Of a stretch of DNA of 64,000 bases, positions 33,071 to 40,887 are shown piece after piece. A program made the position numbers and the translations under genes. Every line of letters begins with the position of its first letter. Positions within the stretch are counted from its first letter, which is position 1. The notes under the pieces were generated by a model. The model ran no database searches, was not told the DNA's origin, and worked only from the letters and a program-made list of their open reading frames with translations. Source of the DNA: Sediminispirochaeta bajacaliforniensis DSM 16054 (GTDB lineage Bacteria; Spirochaetota; Spirochaetia; DSM-16054; Sediminispirochaetaceae); contig NZ_KB899427.1 of the NCBI RefSeq assembly GCF_000378205.1, positions 1 to 64,000 on the forward strand, written 5' to 3'.

Positions 33071-33695
33071 CAAGCATCTGGACGAGTTGATAGAGCGCTA
33101 TCCGGCCCTCGCCCCGATACAAGAAGCAATTGCAATGGGTGCCGATGCGATGAAGAAAAGCATCGATGCAGGAGGGAAAATTCTGGTCTGCGGAAACGGA
33201 GGAAGCGCCGCCGATGCCGATCACATCGTGGGCGAGCTGATGAAATCCTTCGTAAAAAAACGGCCCATAGCGGATTCTCTGAAGCAGGCCCTCCTTGCGG
33301 CGGACGCCGTATTGGGCAGTGAACTTGCAGATTCACTGCAGGGGGGAATTCCGGCGATCAGCCTGACCCAGCACACCGCCCTCTCCACCGCCTTTGCAAA
33401 CGACGTGGATCCGCATATGACCTACGCCCAGCAGACAGCGGTTCTCGGAAATGCGAACGACATCTTTATCGGGATATCAACATCGGGAAATGCGAAAAAC
33501 GTTCGCTATGCGGCAATCTGTGCAAAGGCAAAAGGGCTTACCGTGATCGGCCTTACCGGAGAAAGCGGCGGCAAGCTGAAGGCGCTTTGCGACATCTGCA
33601 TCACCGTACCGGAAACGGCAACCTTTAAGGTACAGGAGCTTCACCTTCCGGTCTATCATACCCTCTGCCTCATGCTCGAAGAGCATTGCTGGTAG
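33060..33695 (+). CDS. SIS-domain phosphosugar isomerase, GmhA type
   Basis: This 211-residue protein matches sedoheptulose-7-phosphate isomerase (GmhA) in length and motifs: GGKILVCGNGGSAADADHIV, GELMKSFVKKRPI, SLTQHTALSTAFANDV and FIGISTSGNAKNVRYAA. GmhA makes D-glycero-D-manno-heptose 7-phosphate. Relatives of this type with an extra loop (ADSLKQALLAADAVLGSELA) between strands also occur in catabolic operons, so the substrate here could be another ketose phosphate. It is the last gene of the operon and is translationally coupled to the ROK kinase gene. With the PfkB-HAD fusion it reconstitutes isomerase, kinase and phosphatase steps. Confidence 0.86.
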   Translation: MIDDKHLDELIERYPALAPIQEAIAMGADAMKKSIDAGGKILVCGNGGSAADADHIVGELMKSFVKKRPIADSLKQALLAADAVLGSELADSLQGGIPAISLTQHTALSTAFANDVDPHMTYAQQTAVLGNANDIFIGISTSGNAKNVRYAAICAKAKGLTVIGLTGESGGKLKALCDICITVPETATFKVQELHLPVYHTLCLMLEEHCW

Positions 33696-33702
33696 ATCGG
33701 GC

Positions 33703-33885
33703 TCAGCGCCGTCTGATGGCCCCCATGGGGCAAAAACCGACGCAGCGACCGCAGTTGGTACAACGCTCTGCATCTATTGTGGGTGCGGCAAACCCAGACT
33801 GCCGGATGGCACCGGTGGGACAAACCCGTACCGAAGGGCAAGGATGATTCTGCGGACATCGAGCATGAACGACTTCTACGGACAT
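33703..33885 (-). CDS. Small 4Fe-4S-type protein
   Basis: The 60-residue protein resembles a bacterial ferredoxin with one regular and one altered cluster site. The C-terminal half has the full CTNCGRCVGFCP motif (cysteines 42, 45, 48, 52). The N-terminal half has only CPQNHPCPSVRVCPTGAI, with cysteines 10, 16 and 22 spaced by five residues, unlike the normal CxxCxxCxxxCP. At least one 4Fe-4S cluster should form. It is a single gene, convergent with the SIS gene, with a CAGGAGT ribosome site. The redox partner is unknown. Confidence 0.85.
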   Translation of the reverse strand: MSVEVVHARCPQNHPCPSVRVCPTGAIRQSGFAAPTIDAERCTNCGRCVGFCPMGAIRRR

Positions 33886-34050
33886 AGGTACTCCTGTTGC
33901 TTGTTTTGTCGAAAGGGAATTCGACAAGATGTGTTGTATATTTTATTTATAATATATAGATATAATCTTATTGTCAAGGCAGGGAATAAAAATGGCTCGA
34001 CGAGTAGTAATCGGTGTGTAGTGCTTGCTGAAAAGAGATTTTAAGCCGCC

Positions 34051-34285
34051 CTATTTGAATATTATCTTGCATCTGGATTTGATTATAGCCAGCTCTTCAG
34101 CACAGACTCTATCAAGATTCATAACGAACGCCAAACGAGATAAATATCTGTCGCATTTATTTCCTGCAACTTTGATGTACGACATACTAATCCGTATTTC
34201 CGTTTAGCTACTCCGAAGCACCCTTCAACGACTATCCAATTGAGCTCATCCTGATAGCGCTCCTTCTCCTCTTACTGGAATCTCT
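34051..34285 (-). pseudogene. Transposase C-terminal remnant (IS5/IS1182-like)
   Basis: The minus strand reads EERYQDELNWIVVEGCFGVA-like fragments (KERYQDELNWIVVEGCFG, then VAKRKYGLVCRTSKLQ), a frameshift, then SRLAFVMNLDRVCAEEL and a stop. The pattern NxVEGxFGxxKRxYGL ... FxVMNLxK is the end of the DDE domain in IS5/IS1182-type transposases. The frame is broken and no N-terminal part exists. The rest of 33886-34411 is AT-rich and shows no gene. The remnant marks the right-hand scar of a mobile element next to the suf island. Confidence 0.55.
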
Positions 34286-34411
34286 CTTATTTGCTCAACT
34301 ACTTCACGATCTGAAATTTATAGTTTTTCCTTGATGATTAACCCAACAGTGTCCTCCACCCAAATGGCCGCCGAACCGCATGAAAAAATCCTCTAATTCA
34401 AGCTGTATTTC

Positions 34412-34825
34412 TTATAGCACTGAATGAACCAAGACGGATAATCCTCTCACATTCTTTTGTGAAATCAAAAGCTCTGCATCGGGATGAATATGTAAATCCT
34501 TCTGAATAGCATACAACAGCATGACTTTTTTAGCCGATGCCGAGGAAACATTGTCACAAGGCACAGCCTTATCGAATTTCTTAATCATCTTTGGATCCAG
34601 TTTTATACTCCGAGCCAAACTCTGTTCCGCCAATTCTTGTAGCTGATCTTCCATACAGTTGTCACTCAAGAGAAATTTTGCCAAGATATACTTGCGCAAA
34701 TGCTCATAAACGAATTCCAAAGAAGGGTCTGACTCGTTTCTGATGATTTCCGCCTCGTTTTCGGCCTTTGCATGAGCCATAGACAACAGATGAATTACAA
34801 GGTTTTTTCGTTTTTCGATTGTCAC
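34412..34825 (-). CDS. Hypothetical protein of the suf-like operon
   Basis: The 137-residue product has a GTG start with GGAGTGAG ahead and no signal peptide or membrane helix. It appears helical and charged (VYEHLRKYILAKFLLSDNCM, MEDQLQELAEQSLARSIKLD), with two cysteines. I do not recognise a family. It lies six bases after the sufE-like gene, is the last gene of the group, and has the same AT-rich composition, so it probably arrived with it. A role in sulfur transfer is only a guess from position. Confidence 0.65.
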   Translation of the reverse strand: MTIEKRKNLVIHLLSMAHAKAENEAEIIRNESDPSLEFVYEHLRKYILAKFLLSDNCMEDQLQELAEQSLARSIKLDPKMIKKFDKAVPCDNVSSASAKKVMLLYAIQKDLHIHPDAELLISQKNVRGLSVLVHSVL

Positions 34826-34831
34826 ACTATC

Positions 34832-35263
34832 TCACTCCGTTTCAATGCATTTTGCGGCAAAATCCTGTATCGTTGAAAAAACAGAATGCAACCCATGGAA
34901 TCGATCCGTAGATATCTGGCTCTTTATATTGGTTTCCTCGATAAAGCGAGGATGAAAAGACAAAATTTCCTCTGGCGTTCTGTTATCCAAAAGCAGTATA
35001 TACATAGCAAGGAAGCCTCTGATAATAAGTGCTTCACTATCAGCTCGAATTCGGACTTTTTTATCGACATACTTCAATATGATCCATACACCTGATTGGC
35101 ACCCTGGAACCTTTCGCTCATTAGTCCTTTCCTGCAATTCGATATGTGGTATATCCACAGAAATCTCTATTAAATATTCGTACTGTAAAAACCAGTCTCC
35201 TAAATTATTAATGTCCTCTATGAAGGTATCTTCCAACTGAGAAATAGACATTTCTTCAGTCAT
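34832..35263 (-). CDS. sufE: SufE-like sulfur acceptor protein
   Basis: SufE takes persulfide sulfur from the cysteine desulfurase SufS and passes it on for iron-sulfur assembly. The 143-residue protein has the family pattern: LEDTFIEDINNLGDWFLQYE at the N-terminus, the acceptor Cys55 in RKVPGCQSGVWI, and ADSEALIIRGFLAMYILLLD. It overlaps sufS by four bases, so the pair is coupled. The scaffold proteins SufBCD are not encoded in this window, so the pair must feed a scaffold encoded elsewhere or another sulfur acceptor. Confidence 0.9.
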   Translation of the reverse strand: MTEEMSISQLEDTFIEDINNLGDWFLQYEYLIEISVDIPHIELQERTNERKVPGCQSGVWIILKYVDKKVRIRADSEALIIRGFLAMYILLLDNRTPEEILSFHPRFIEETNIKSQISTDRFHGLHSVFSTIQDFAAKCIETE

Positions 35264-36486
35264 TTTTTAATCCACCTACTCATTAAATCCTGTGTTTGTC
35301 GTATTGCCAGGCATGCCTCATCGATTTCTGTGCGGGTATTATAAAATGCAGGCGATAATCGAAGCGCCGCAGTAACACCGAACCGCTGTAATGCCGGTTG
35401 AGCACAATGCGTACCCGAGCGGATTGCAACGCCCAATTTGTCTAGTATACTAGCCGCATCATAAGGATGCATAGTATCCAAAACAAAAGAAACTACACCT
35501 GCGCGATTAACAGGATGACCTAAGACATGTAGTCCTGCAACTTCAGAAAGTTTTTCCACGGCATAATCGACAAGCATACTTTCATAATCGGCAATGGCTT
35601 TACGCCCAAGTCTGTCTATATATCGTATTGCTTCCGCTAAGGCAATAGCACCTGGATAGTTGGGCGTTCCAGCCTCTAATCTATACGGCAGCGGTGCTTC
35701 GGTAAAATCTTGATCCGTTACAGTACCTACCATCCCGCCTCCAAGACGTGATGGTTTCAACATCTCCAAGAGTCTTCGTTTACCATATAGCACACCGATA
35801 CCGGCAGGCCCCATGATCTTATGGCCGGAAAAACAGTAAAAATCATAATCTTCTGCAGAAACATGTGTATCGCAGTGCCTAATGCCTTGTGCTCCATCCA
35901 CAAAGATTACAGCACCGGCCTCATGAGCCAGCCGCGTCATCTCGCCCAACGGCATTACTGTTCCCGTAAGATTCGAAACCTGTGTAACTGCGACCAATTT
36001 AGGATTCTGAGAAAGAATTTTCTTGTATGCCTCCATATCAGGCATTCCATCAGGACATGGTATGATTGCAAACGTTGCCCCCGTTCTATGGCACAGCCTT
36101 TGCCACGGAAGAAAATTGGAATGGTGTTCAAGTTCGGTTATGACAATCATATCATTGATATGTAACGTCTCACGCAGCCCATCAGCTGCCATATTGATTG
36201 AATCGGTGGCCCCTTGAGTAAAGACAATCTCTTCTTTACTATCCGCCCCCAAAAAATCACGGACAGTTATTCGCGCATCTTCATAAGCCTGGGTCGACCG
36301 TTCACTAAGGGTATAGATGCCACGATGTATATTTGCATTATCATGCAGATAATGAGAACGAAGCCGCTCCAATACGCAGAGAGGCATCTGCATTGTCGCA
36401 GCATTATCCAGATAAATGAGCGGTCGGCCATCTATTTTTGTTGAAAGTATGGGAAAATCTTCCCGAATTTTTGCTACAGGTAACAT
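35260..36486 (-). CDS. sufS: Cysteine desulfurase, SufS type
   Basis: This PLP enzyme removes sulfur from cysteine, forming a persulfide. The 408 residues show the group II pattern: IYLDNAATMQMPLCVLERL, NANIHRGIYTLSERSTQAYE, ELEHHSNFLPWQ, the PLP lysine Lys223 in FSGHKIMGPAG, and the active-site Cys361 in IRSGTHCAQPAL. It is complete. The gene lies 18 bases downstream of a sugar-isomerase-like gene and overlaps sufE, an unusual mix in one transcript. Its base composition is lower in G and C than the genes on either side of the island. Confidence 0.93.
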   Translation of the reverse strand: MLPVAKIREDFPILSTKIDGRPLIYLDNAATMQMPLCVLERLRSHYLHDNANIHRGIYTLSERSTQAYEDARITVRDFLGADSKEEIVFTQGATDSINMAADGLRETLHINDMIVITELEHHSNFLPWQRLCHRTGATFAIIPCPDGMPDMEAYKKILSQNPKLVAVTQVSNLTGTVMPLGEMTRLAHEAGAVIFVDGAQGIRHCDTHVSAEDYDFYCFSGHKIMGPAGIGVLYGKRRLLEMLKPSRLGGGMVGTVTDQDFTEAPLPYRLEAGTPNYPGAIALAEAIRYIDRLGRKAIADYESMLVDYAVEKLSEVAGLHVLGHPVNRAGVVSFVLDTMHPYDAASILDKLGVAIRSGTHCAQPALQRFGVTAALRLSPAFYNTRTEIDEACLAIRQTQDLMSRWIKK

Positions 36487-36504
36487 AATAGCTTCTTAAA
36501 AAAT

Positions 36505-38049
36505 TTAAACCATAAGCGCTTCAAGTCCAAAAGCATCGGCAAGAAGCTTCAGTTCTTCCACATAGTCACCATAAGCAAGGGCCAGATGATTACCCGTATA
36601 TTTATGAGCCTCAAAAAACTTCTTCTGATCATTTACACGAAAAATCACATAGTTATTACAATTATCAGTATAGTATCCGCCACCGCACACAACAGTACCG
36701 GTGCCAATAAGCATTTTCCTGCAATCGGGAGAGAATCGGCAAATTGTAATCTTCTGACCAACATCCTGGTTAAAGTCATAACGGAAAACAGCTCCGAACT
36801 TTTTATCAAACGCAAAATGCCTCAAGCCGTACTTGGAAGGTTCACAACAAATACCTTTTTTCTTGCGAATCTGGCTGGAATGATCAATAAGGTACAAGTT
36901 GGAGTGATCTGTTACATTGGCCAGATCGTTCTCAAGGTCAAAACGTGAAGAAATAGGAATCACATTCCCACTATCGTCAAATAGTACCGGCCAGGCGTTG
37001 CCTAAAGAAGGCGCCTTATCTGACAGTGTAGTCAACATAAACATAGCCATCATACTGTTAATGTCCGAATCACAGGTGGAAGGGATACCTTGTTCCGTCA
37101 ACAGAGAGTGGTTAAGACAAAAGGTAAATTCCTCCTTGTTCATGCGCATAGTTGAACAAGCATCCGGGCAAGGAAACGTAAAACCATTGCAGTCATATAA
37201 ATTAAGAAGTTTTTCAACCAAAACATAAATCTTGCAGGAATTAATGACATACGTACGTTCGATATCAAGATTGTCAGGTTCTGCCCCTCCAATAAGTTCA
37301 TCCGCCAAGCTTTCAGCTTTTTTTACATCTTCATCAGTAAGATTTGGAGTGTCCATACGACCTGGTGTCGTATAGTTACCACCTTCGGGCAAAGGATGTA
37401 TATAGTCGAAAAACTCATGAAGATTCACATAGCGGAAATGTGTGCCAAAAACATCGGTAACCTGAGGCAGGCTGATAAAAGAATCATTACACGCATACGA
37501 GGTGTTGGAATTAAAGCGTACACCTGCCAGAACATTTGCATTTTGTACCGCTTTTTTTGTTCGCAGTACATTCATTTCCTTTATAAGATCGCTCCATGTA
37601 TTGGCAGCATATGTTTCCAGGCCGCGACTATATAAACTGGCCGTTATAGAGGTGATCATGCATCCCAGCCTTGGGGACAAAAGAATCGGCTTTTTGCTAC
37701 GCTCTGCCAATTCAATAATCTGACGCTCACGTGCAATACCTGAATGAATTAAATAAACATCAATCTCACCAAGAACTTTCATCATTTGATCAAAGTTCTC
37801 CTGAGGCAGAAGCCAATCATCATTACATTCAAAATAGAGCGGTTCCCGAAGTTCCACAAAATCAGGAATATTTTTAACTAAATCGTCCTTAAAATCCGAA
37901 AAAACCTGCTGAGCAGCAATTTTATCATACTCGTTCGTAAGTGCATCGCCTGAAGAAAACCGGCATGGTCCCTCATAAGCGAATTTATGTACAAGTCCAA
38001 AGCAAAGCGGCTGCACATTGAGTTTAACATCTAAGCACCGTCTAATCAT
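36505..38049 (-). CDS. L-fucose/L-arabinose isomerase-like protein
   Basis: The 514-residue protein fits the fucose/arabinose isomerase-like superfamily, whose members interconvert aldoses and ketoses with a manganese ion. Supporting features are the length, an N-terminal Rossmann-like part (DVYLIHSGIARERQIIELAE, KKPILLSPRLGCMITS), the middle FECNDDWLL, and a C-terminal half with TFPCPDACSTMR, CDSDINSMMAMFMLTTLSDK and ATGNH-like YTGNHLALAYGDY. The Glu/Asp/His metal ligands cannot be assigned firmly by eye. The ATG is set by GGAGGG seven bases ahead. It heads the suf-like operon. A catabolic partner kinase is not encoded beside it. Confidence 0.72.
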   Translation of the reverse strand: MIRRCLDVKLNVQPLCFGLVHKFAYEGPCRFSSGDALTNEYDKIAAQQVFSDFKDDLVKNIPDFVELREPLYFECNDDWLLPQENFDQMMKVLGEIDVYLIHSGIARERQIIELAERSKKPILLSPRLGCMITSITASLYSRGLETYAANTWSDLIKEMNVLRTKKAVQNANVLAGVRFNSNTSYACNDSFISLPQVTDVFGTHFRYVNLHEFFDYIHPLPEGGNYTTPGRMDTPNLTDEDVKKAESLADELIGGAEPDNLDIERTYVINSCKIYVLVEKLLNLYDCNGFTFPCPDACSTMRMNKEEFTFCLNHSLLTEQGIPSTCDSDINSMMAMFMLTTLSDKAPSLGNAWPVLFDDSGNVIPISSRFDLENDLANVTDHSNLYLIDHSSQIRKKKGICCEPSKYGLRHFAFDKKFGAVFRYDFNQDVGQKITICRFSPDCRKMLIGTGTVVCGGGYYTDNCNNYVIFRVNDQKKFFEAHKYTGNHLALAYGDYVEELKLLADAFGLEALMV

Positions 38050-38087
38050 TTTTTTATCCCTCCACACCATTTTCATCCATAATGGCT

Positions 38088-38117
38088 AATATGAAAAAGT
38101 TTCGCACAGGTATGCAA
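38088..38117 (-). promoter_or_regulatory. Possible promoter of the isomerase-suf operon
   Basis: On the minus strand TTGCAT (38112-38117) and CATATT (38088-38093) are 18 bases apart in the AT-rich gap before the operon. Both boxes are imperfect. Confidence 0.35.
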
Positions 38118-38146
38118 TATCAACAAGCAGGGTTACATATTTCCTC

Positions 38147-39388
38147 TTATGCTGATTGCCTGTGTTTCGCCGATAACATCAACGTCAACAAGAAACCCAC
38201 GGCGGCGATGGCAAGACTCACGAGGAAGGCCTTTTGGTAGCTGCCGCTGGAGGCTTTCATCTCGCTCATAATCGTGGGGCCGAAGTAGCCGGACAGGGCA
38301 AACCCGATAAACATGATGCCGTAATTGACGCTGTTGTGTTTTGATCCGAACTGGGCTGCCGTAAAACCGGGGTAGATTCCCATAATCGCACCAAAAGCCA
38401 GCCCGATACAGCTTATACCGACGTAAAACAGAACGACCGACGCGCCGCCGGCGAAATCTCCAGAAACATACAGCACGATAAGGCCTGCCATGGACACGGC
38501 AAAAACGCCGACAAGGGTTTTTATGACACCGACCTTGTCGGACAGGAAACCGGCCACTATGCGGCCGAAAGTGTTTACCAAGGCAAGAAAGGATACCGCA
38601 ACCGCGGCCGAGGCTGCACTCATGCCGATCATCTCCTGTGCGACCGGCGATGCCTGGGAAATTACCATAAGACCGGAAAAGGCACCGCAGCAGAGCATCA
38701 TCATCATCACGTAAAAAATCGGGTCCAAGAGCATCCCCTTCCAGTCTTTTTCGGCTCCGACCGGCCCGCCGCTTTTAGCCGCCGGCGGTGTCCAGCCATC
38801 GGGAACAAAGCCCGGGGGACAGCGGATAATAAAAAACGAAGCGGCCCCTATCAGGATCATCATAACGGCGCCGATGATTTTAAAAGTCGCCGTAACACCG
38901 TTGGCGGCGATGAGGGCGTTGGCTATGGGCGGCATGATGACGGAACAGACGCCGTACGAGGCGGTGACAAGCCCACCTACCAAACCCCGATGGTCCGGAA
39001 AAAACTTGATCATGTTGGCCACCACGCAACCGTATACCAAGCCAAGGCCAAGGCCGGTGCCAAGGCCGTAACTTACGATCAGCATCCCCAAGGATTTGGC
39101 AAATCCGGAAAAGAATATGCCTCCGCCGAAGAGAATCCCCCCGGTAAGGATGATGAACCGAGGGCTTGCCCTGTCGTTGATAAATCCGCCGGAAATCATG
39201 GTAATGGGACCGACGCTGTTCGCCACGGTAAAAACTATGGCAAGGCTGCCCAAGGCAGCCCCTCCCACGGAAGAGAGGTAGGCAGCCATGGGTTTAGCGA
39301 ATACGCTCCAGGCGTATATGGAACCGATGCACAGGTTGACAAGGCAGCTCGCGGCGAGCACAAACCACCGTTTAACGGTTAAGCTCAT
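38147..39388 (-). CDS. OFA-family MFS antiporter (oxalate/formate type)
   Basis: This 413-residue carrier has twelve predicted helices and starts with the OFA signature RWFVLAASCLVNLCIGSIYAWSVF-like RWFVLAASCLVNLCIGSI and YAWSVFAKPM. GxxNDRxSPRFIILTGGIL and VYGCVVANMIKFFPDHRGLV are also typical. OFA proteins exchange small carboxylates such as oxalate, formate or lactate. As the last gene of an operon with alcohol and aldehyde dehydrogenases, it may export the acid product or import a carboxylate substrate. It follows the FAD oxidoreductase gene after 15 bases. Confidence 0.87.
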   Translation of the reverse strand: MSLTVKRWFVLAASCLVNLCIGSIYAWSVFAKPMAAYLSSVGGAALGSLAIVFTVANSVGPITMISGGFINDRASPRFIILTGGILFGGGIFFSGFAKSLGMLIVSYGLGTGLGLGLVYGCVVANMIKFFPDHRGLVGGLVTASYGVCSVIMPPIANALIAANGVTATFKIIGAVMMILIGAASFFIIRCPPGFVPDGWTPPAAKSGGPVGAEKDWKGMLLDPIFYVMMMMLCCGAFSGLMVISQASPVAQEMIGMSAASAAVAVSFLALVNTFGRIVAGFLSDKVGVIKTLVGVFAVSMAGLIVLYVSGDFAGGASVVLFYVGISCIGLAFGAIMGIYPGFTAAQFGSKHNSVNYGIMFIGFALSGYFGPTIMSEMKASSGSYQKAFLVSLAIAAVGFLLTLMLSAKHRQSA

Positions 39389-39403
39389 CTTTCATCAACC
39401 CCA

Positions 39404-40873
39404 TCAGGTCGTCCCATCCAGGATGGCGCCCTGTTTTTTCAGGGTGCTCTGCAGCTCGCTGACGTTTTTTTCCAGCGCCCGGGGTGAAATGCCTTTCTTC
39501 ACGCAGATTGCGGCGGCGGCGCCGGCGGCCTGTCCGGTGATCATGGTTTGGTGCAGGTAACGCAGATAGGCGTCCCGGTCGGTTGAAACGTGCTTGCCTG
39601 CGATAAGCATATTCTCGACTTTTAGCGGAACAAGGCATCGGTAAGGGATGTCATAGGAGCCGTCGTCGCTCGGGCAGACCTTCTCCACCTGGGCGATGGT
39701 GTTCTGGTCGGTGGTGTGGTGTGCGCCAGCCTTGAAGTGGCTCTTACCTATAACATCGGGGAACTCTTTCCCCACAGCTACGTCGTCCCGGGTGAGTTTA
39801 TAGTCGCCCATAATTCTGCGGCCCTCACGCATGCGCAGTTCGGGGCAAAGCCGGGTAAGGTATGCGTTCTTAAAGCCCGGAATGTATTTTCGGAAGAACT
39901 TTAGGGCCAGGATATTCTGCTTACGACAAACCATCTCACCTTTGGTGATGTCCCAGGCATTGTCGGTGAGCACTTCCGGCACCTGGGATGAATGCTGCAT
40001 ATGGGCCTGAATATGGCCGCCTTCCCGGGGGGTAAGGAAGAAGCCCACACCAGAACATCCGTGCCATTCACCGGTCTCGAGCCCCTTTTTGTGGAACTCG
40101 GTAAAGCCCATAATTTCCCCGAACAAGGCCGGGTCGTCGCAGGTCTTGTAGAATTCAAGGGCCTTTTGATGGGCCTGCTCTTTCCGCTCCTCCGACCAAT
40201 GCGGCAGCGTATGTTCGAACCAGACAATCTGATCCGGGTTTTTATGGATCCAGTTCATCAGTTCCTTCCAATCAACCCCATCCATGGTAAAAGAAATCGT
40301 GTGGGGCTGGACAGTTTTTTTATCAACGTATTCGGAAAGGGCACCTGCCCGTACCGCGATGTCCCCTTCTCCGGTGCAGTCAATGATGATGTTTCCTTGG
40401 ATGATCATCGTTCCGTTGGTGTTCTCCACCTCGACGCCGGTCACTTTGTCTCCGTCCTGTACTACATCCACGACAAGGCTGTGAAGCAATAATTCCACCC
40501 CTTCTTCTTCCATCATTTCGAAAATTGTCAGAGCAAACCAGTCCGGGTCTATATACGAAAAGGTGTAGCCTCCTTCAAGCCGGTGCTCCGGTTTAAGATG
40601 CGGCAGGGCGTGCCCCTCTTTCAGCATCCGGGTATGAATCTCCTGAATAATGCCCGCGGCATCCTGTTCGCCTTTTGGGTTAAACAGGTGGGCAAACGCG
40701 AAGCCCGGAGGCCCTGAAAAACAAAGCTGTCCGCCGAGGGCCCCTACCCGTTCAATCAACAGGGTAGACGCTCCGCCTCGAGCCGAGGCAATAGCCGCCG
40801 CGACACCGGAAGTACCGCCGCCGCAAACGATGACATCGTATTTTTTATCAACAATAACCTGTTTTCTCGCCAT
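39404..40873 (-). CDS. FAD-dependent oxidoreductase
   Basis: This 489-residue flavoprotein has the N-terminal dinucleotide-binding motif DVIVCGGGTSGVAAAIASAR with the glycines at 18-23, then ERVGALGGQLCFSGPPGFA, INTCGNG-like NIIIDCTGEGDIAVRAG, and a C-terminal FAD-contacting ISGKHVS-like LIAGKHVSTDRDAYLRYLHQ and TGQAAGAAAAICVKKGISPR. This layout is that of the FAD_oxidored family (related to succinate dehydrogenase/fumarate reductase flavoproteins and sugar-acid dehydratase-like proteins). The substrate is unknown. It is soluble and lacks a signal peptide. The ATG is supported by GGAGG nine bases ahead. Confidence 0.86.
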   Translation of the reverse strand: MARKQVIVDKKYDVIVCGGGTSGVAAAIASARGGASTLLIERVGALGGQLCFSGPPGFAFAHLFNPKGEQDAAGIIQEIHTRMLKEGHALPHLKPEHRLEGGYTFSYIDPDWFALTIFEMMEEEGVELLLHSLVVDVVQDGDKVTGVEVENTNGTMIIQGNIIIDCTGEGDIAVRAGALSEYVDKKTVQPHTISFTMDGVDWKELMNWIHKNPDQIVWFEHTLPHWSEERKEQAHQKALEFYKTCDDPALFGEIMGFTEFHKKGLETGEWHGCSGVGFFLTPREGGHIQAHMQHSSQVPEVLTDNAWDITKGEMVCRKQNILALKFFRKYIPGFKNAYLTRLCPELRMREGRRIMGDYKLTRDDVAVGKEFPDVIGKSHFKAGAHHTTDQNTIAQVEKVCPSDDGSYDIPYRCLVPLKVENMLIAGKHVSTDRDAYLRYLHQTMITGQAAGAAAAICVKKGISPRALEKNVSELQSTLKKQGAILDGTT

Positions 40874-40887
40874 ACTTGTTCCTCCGT

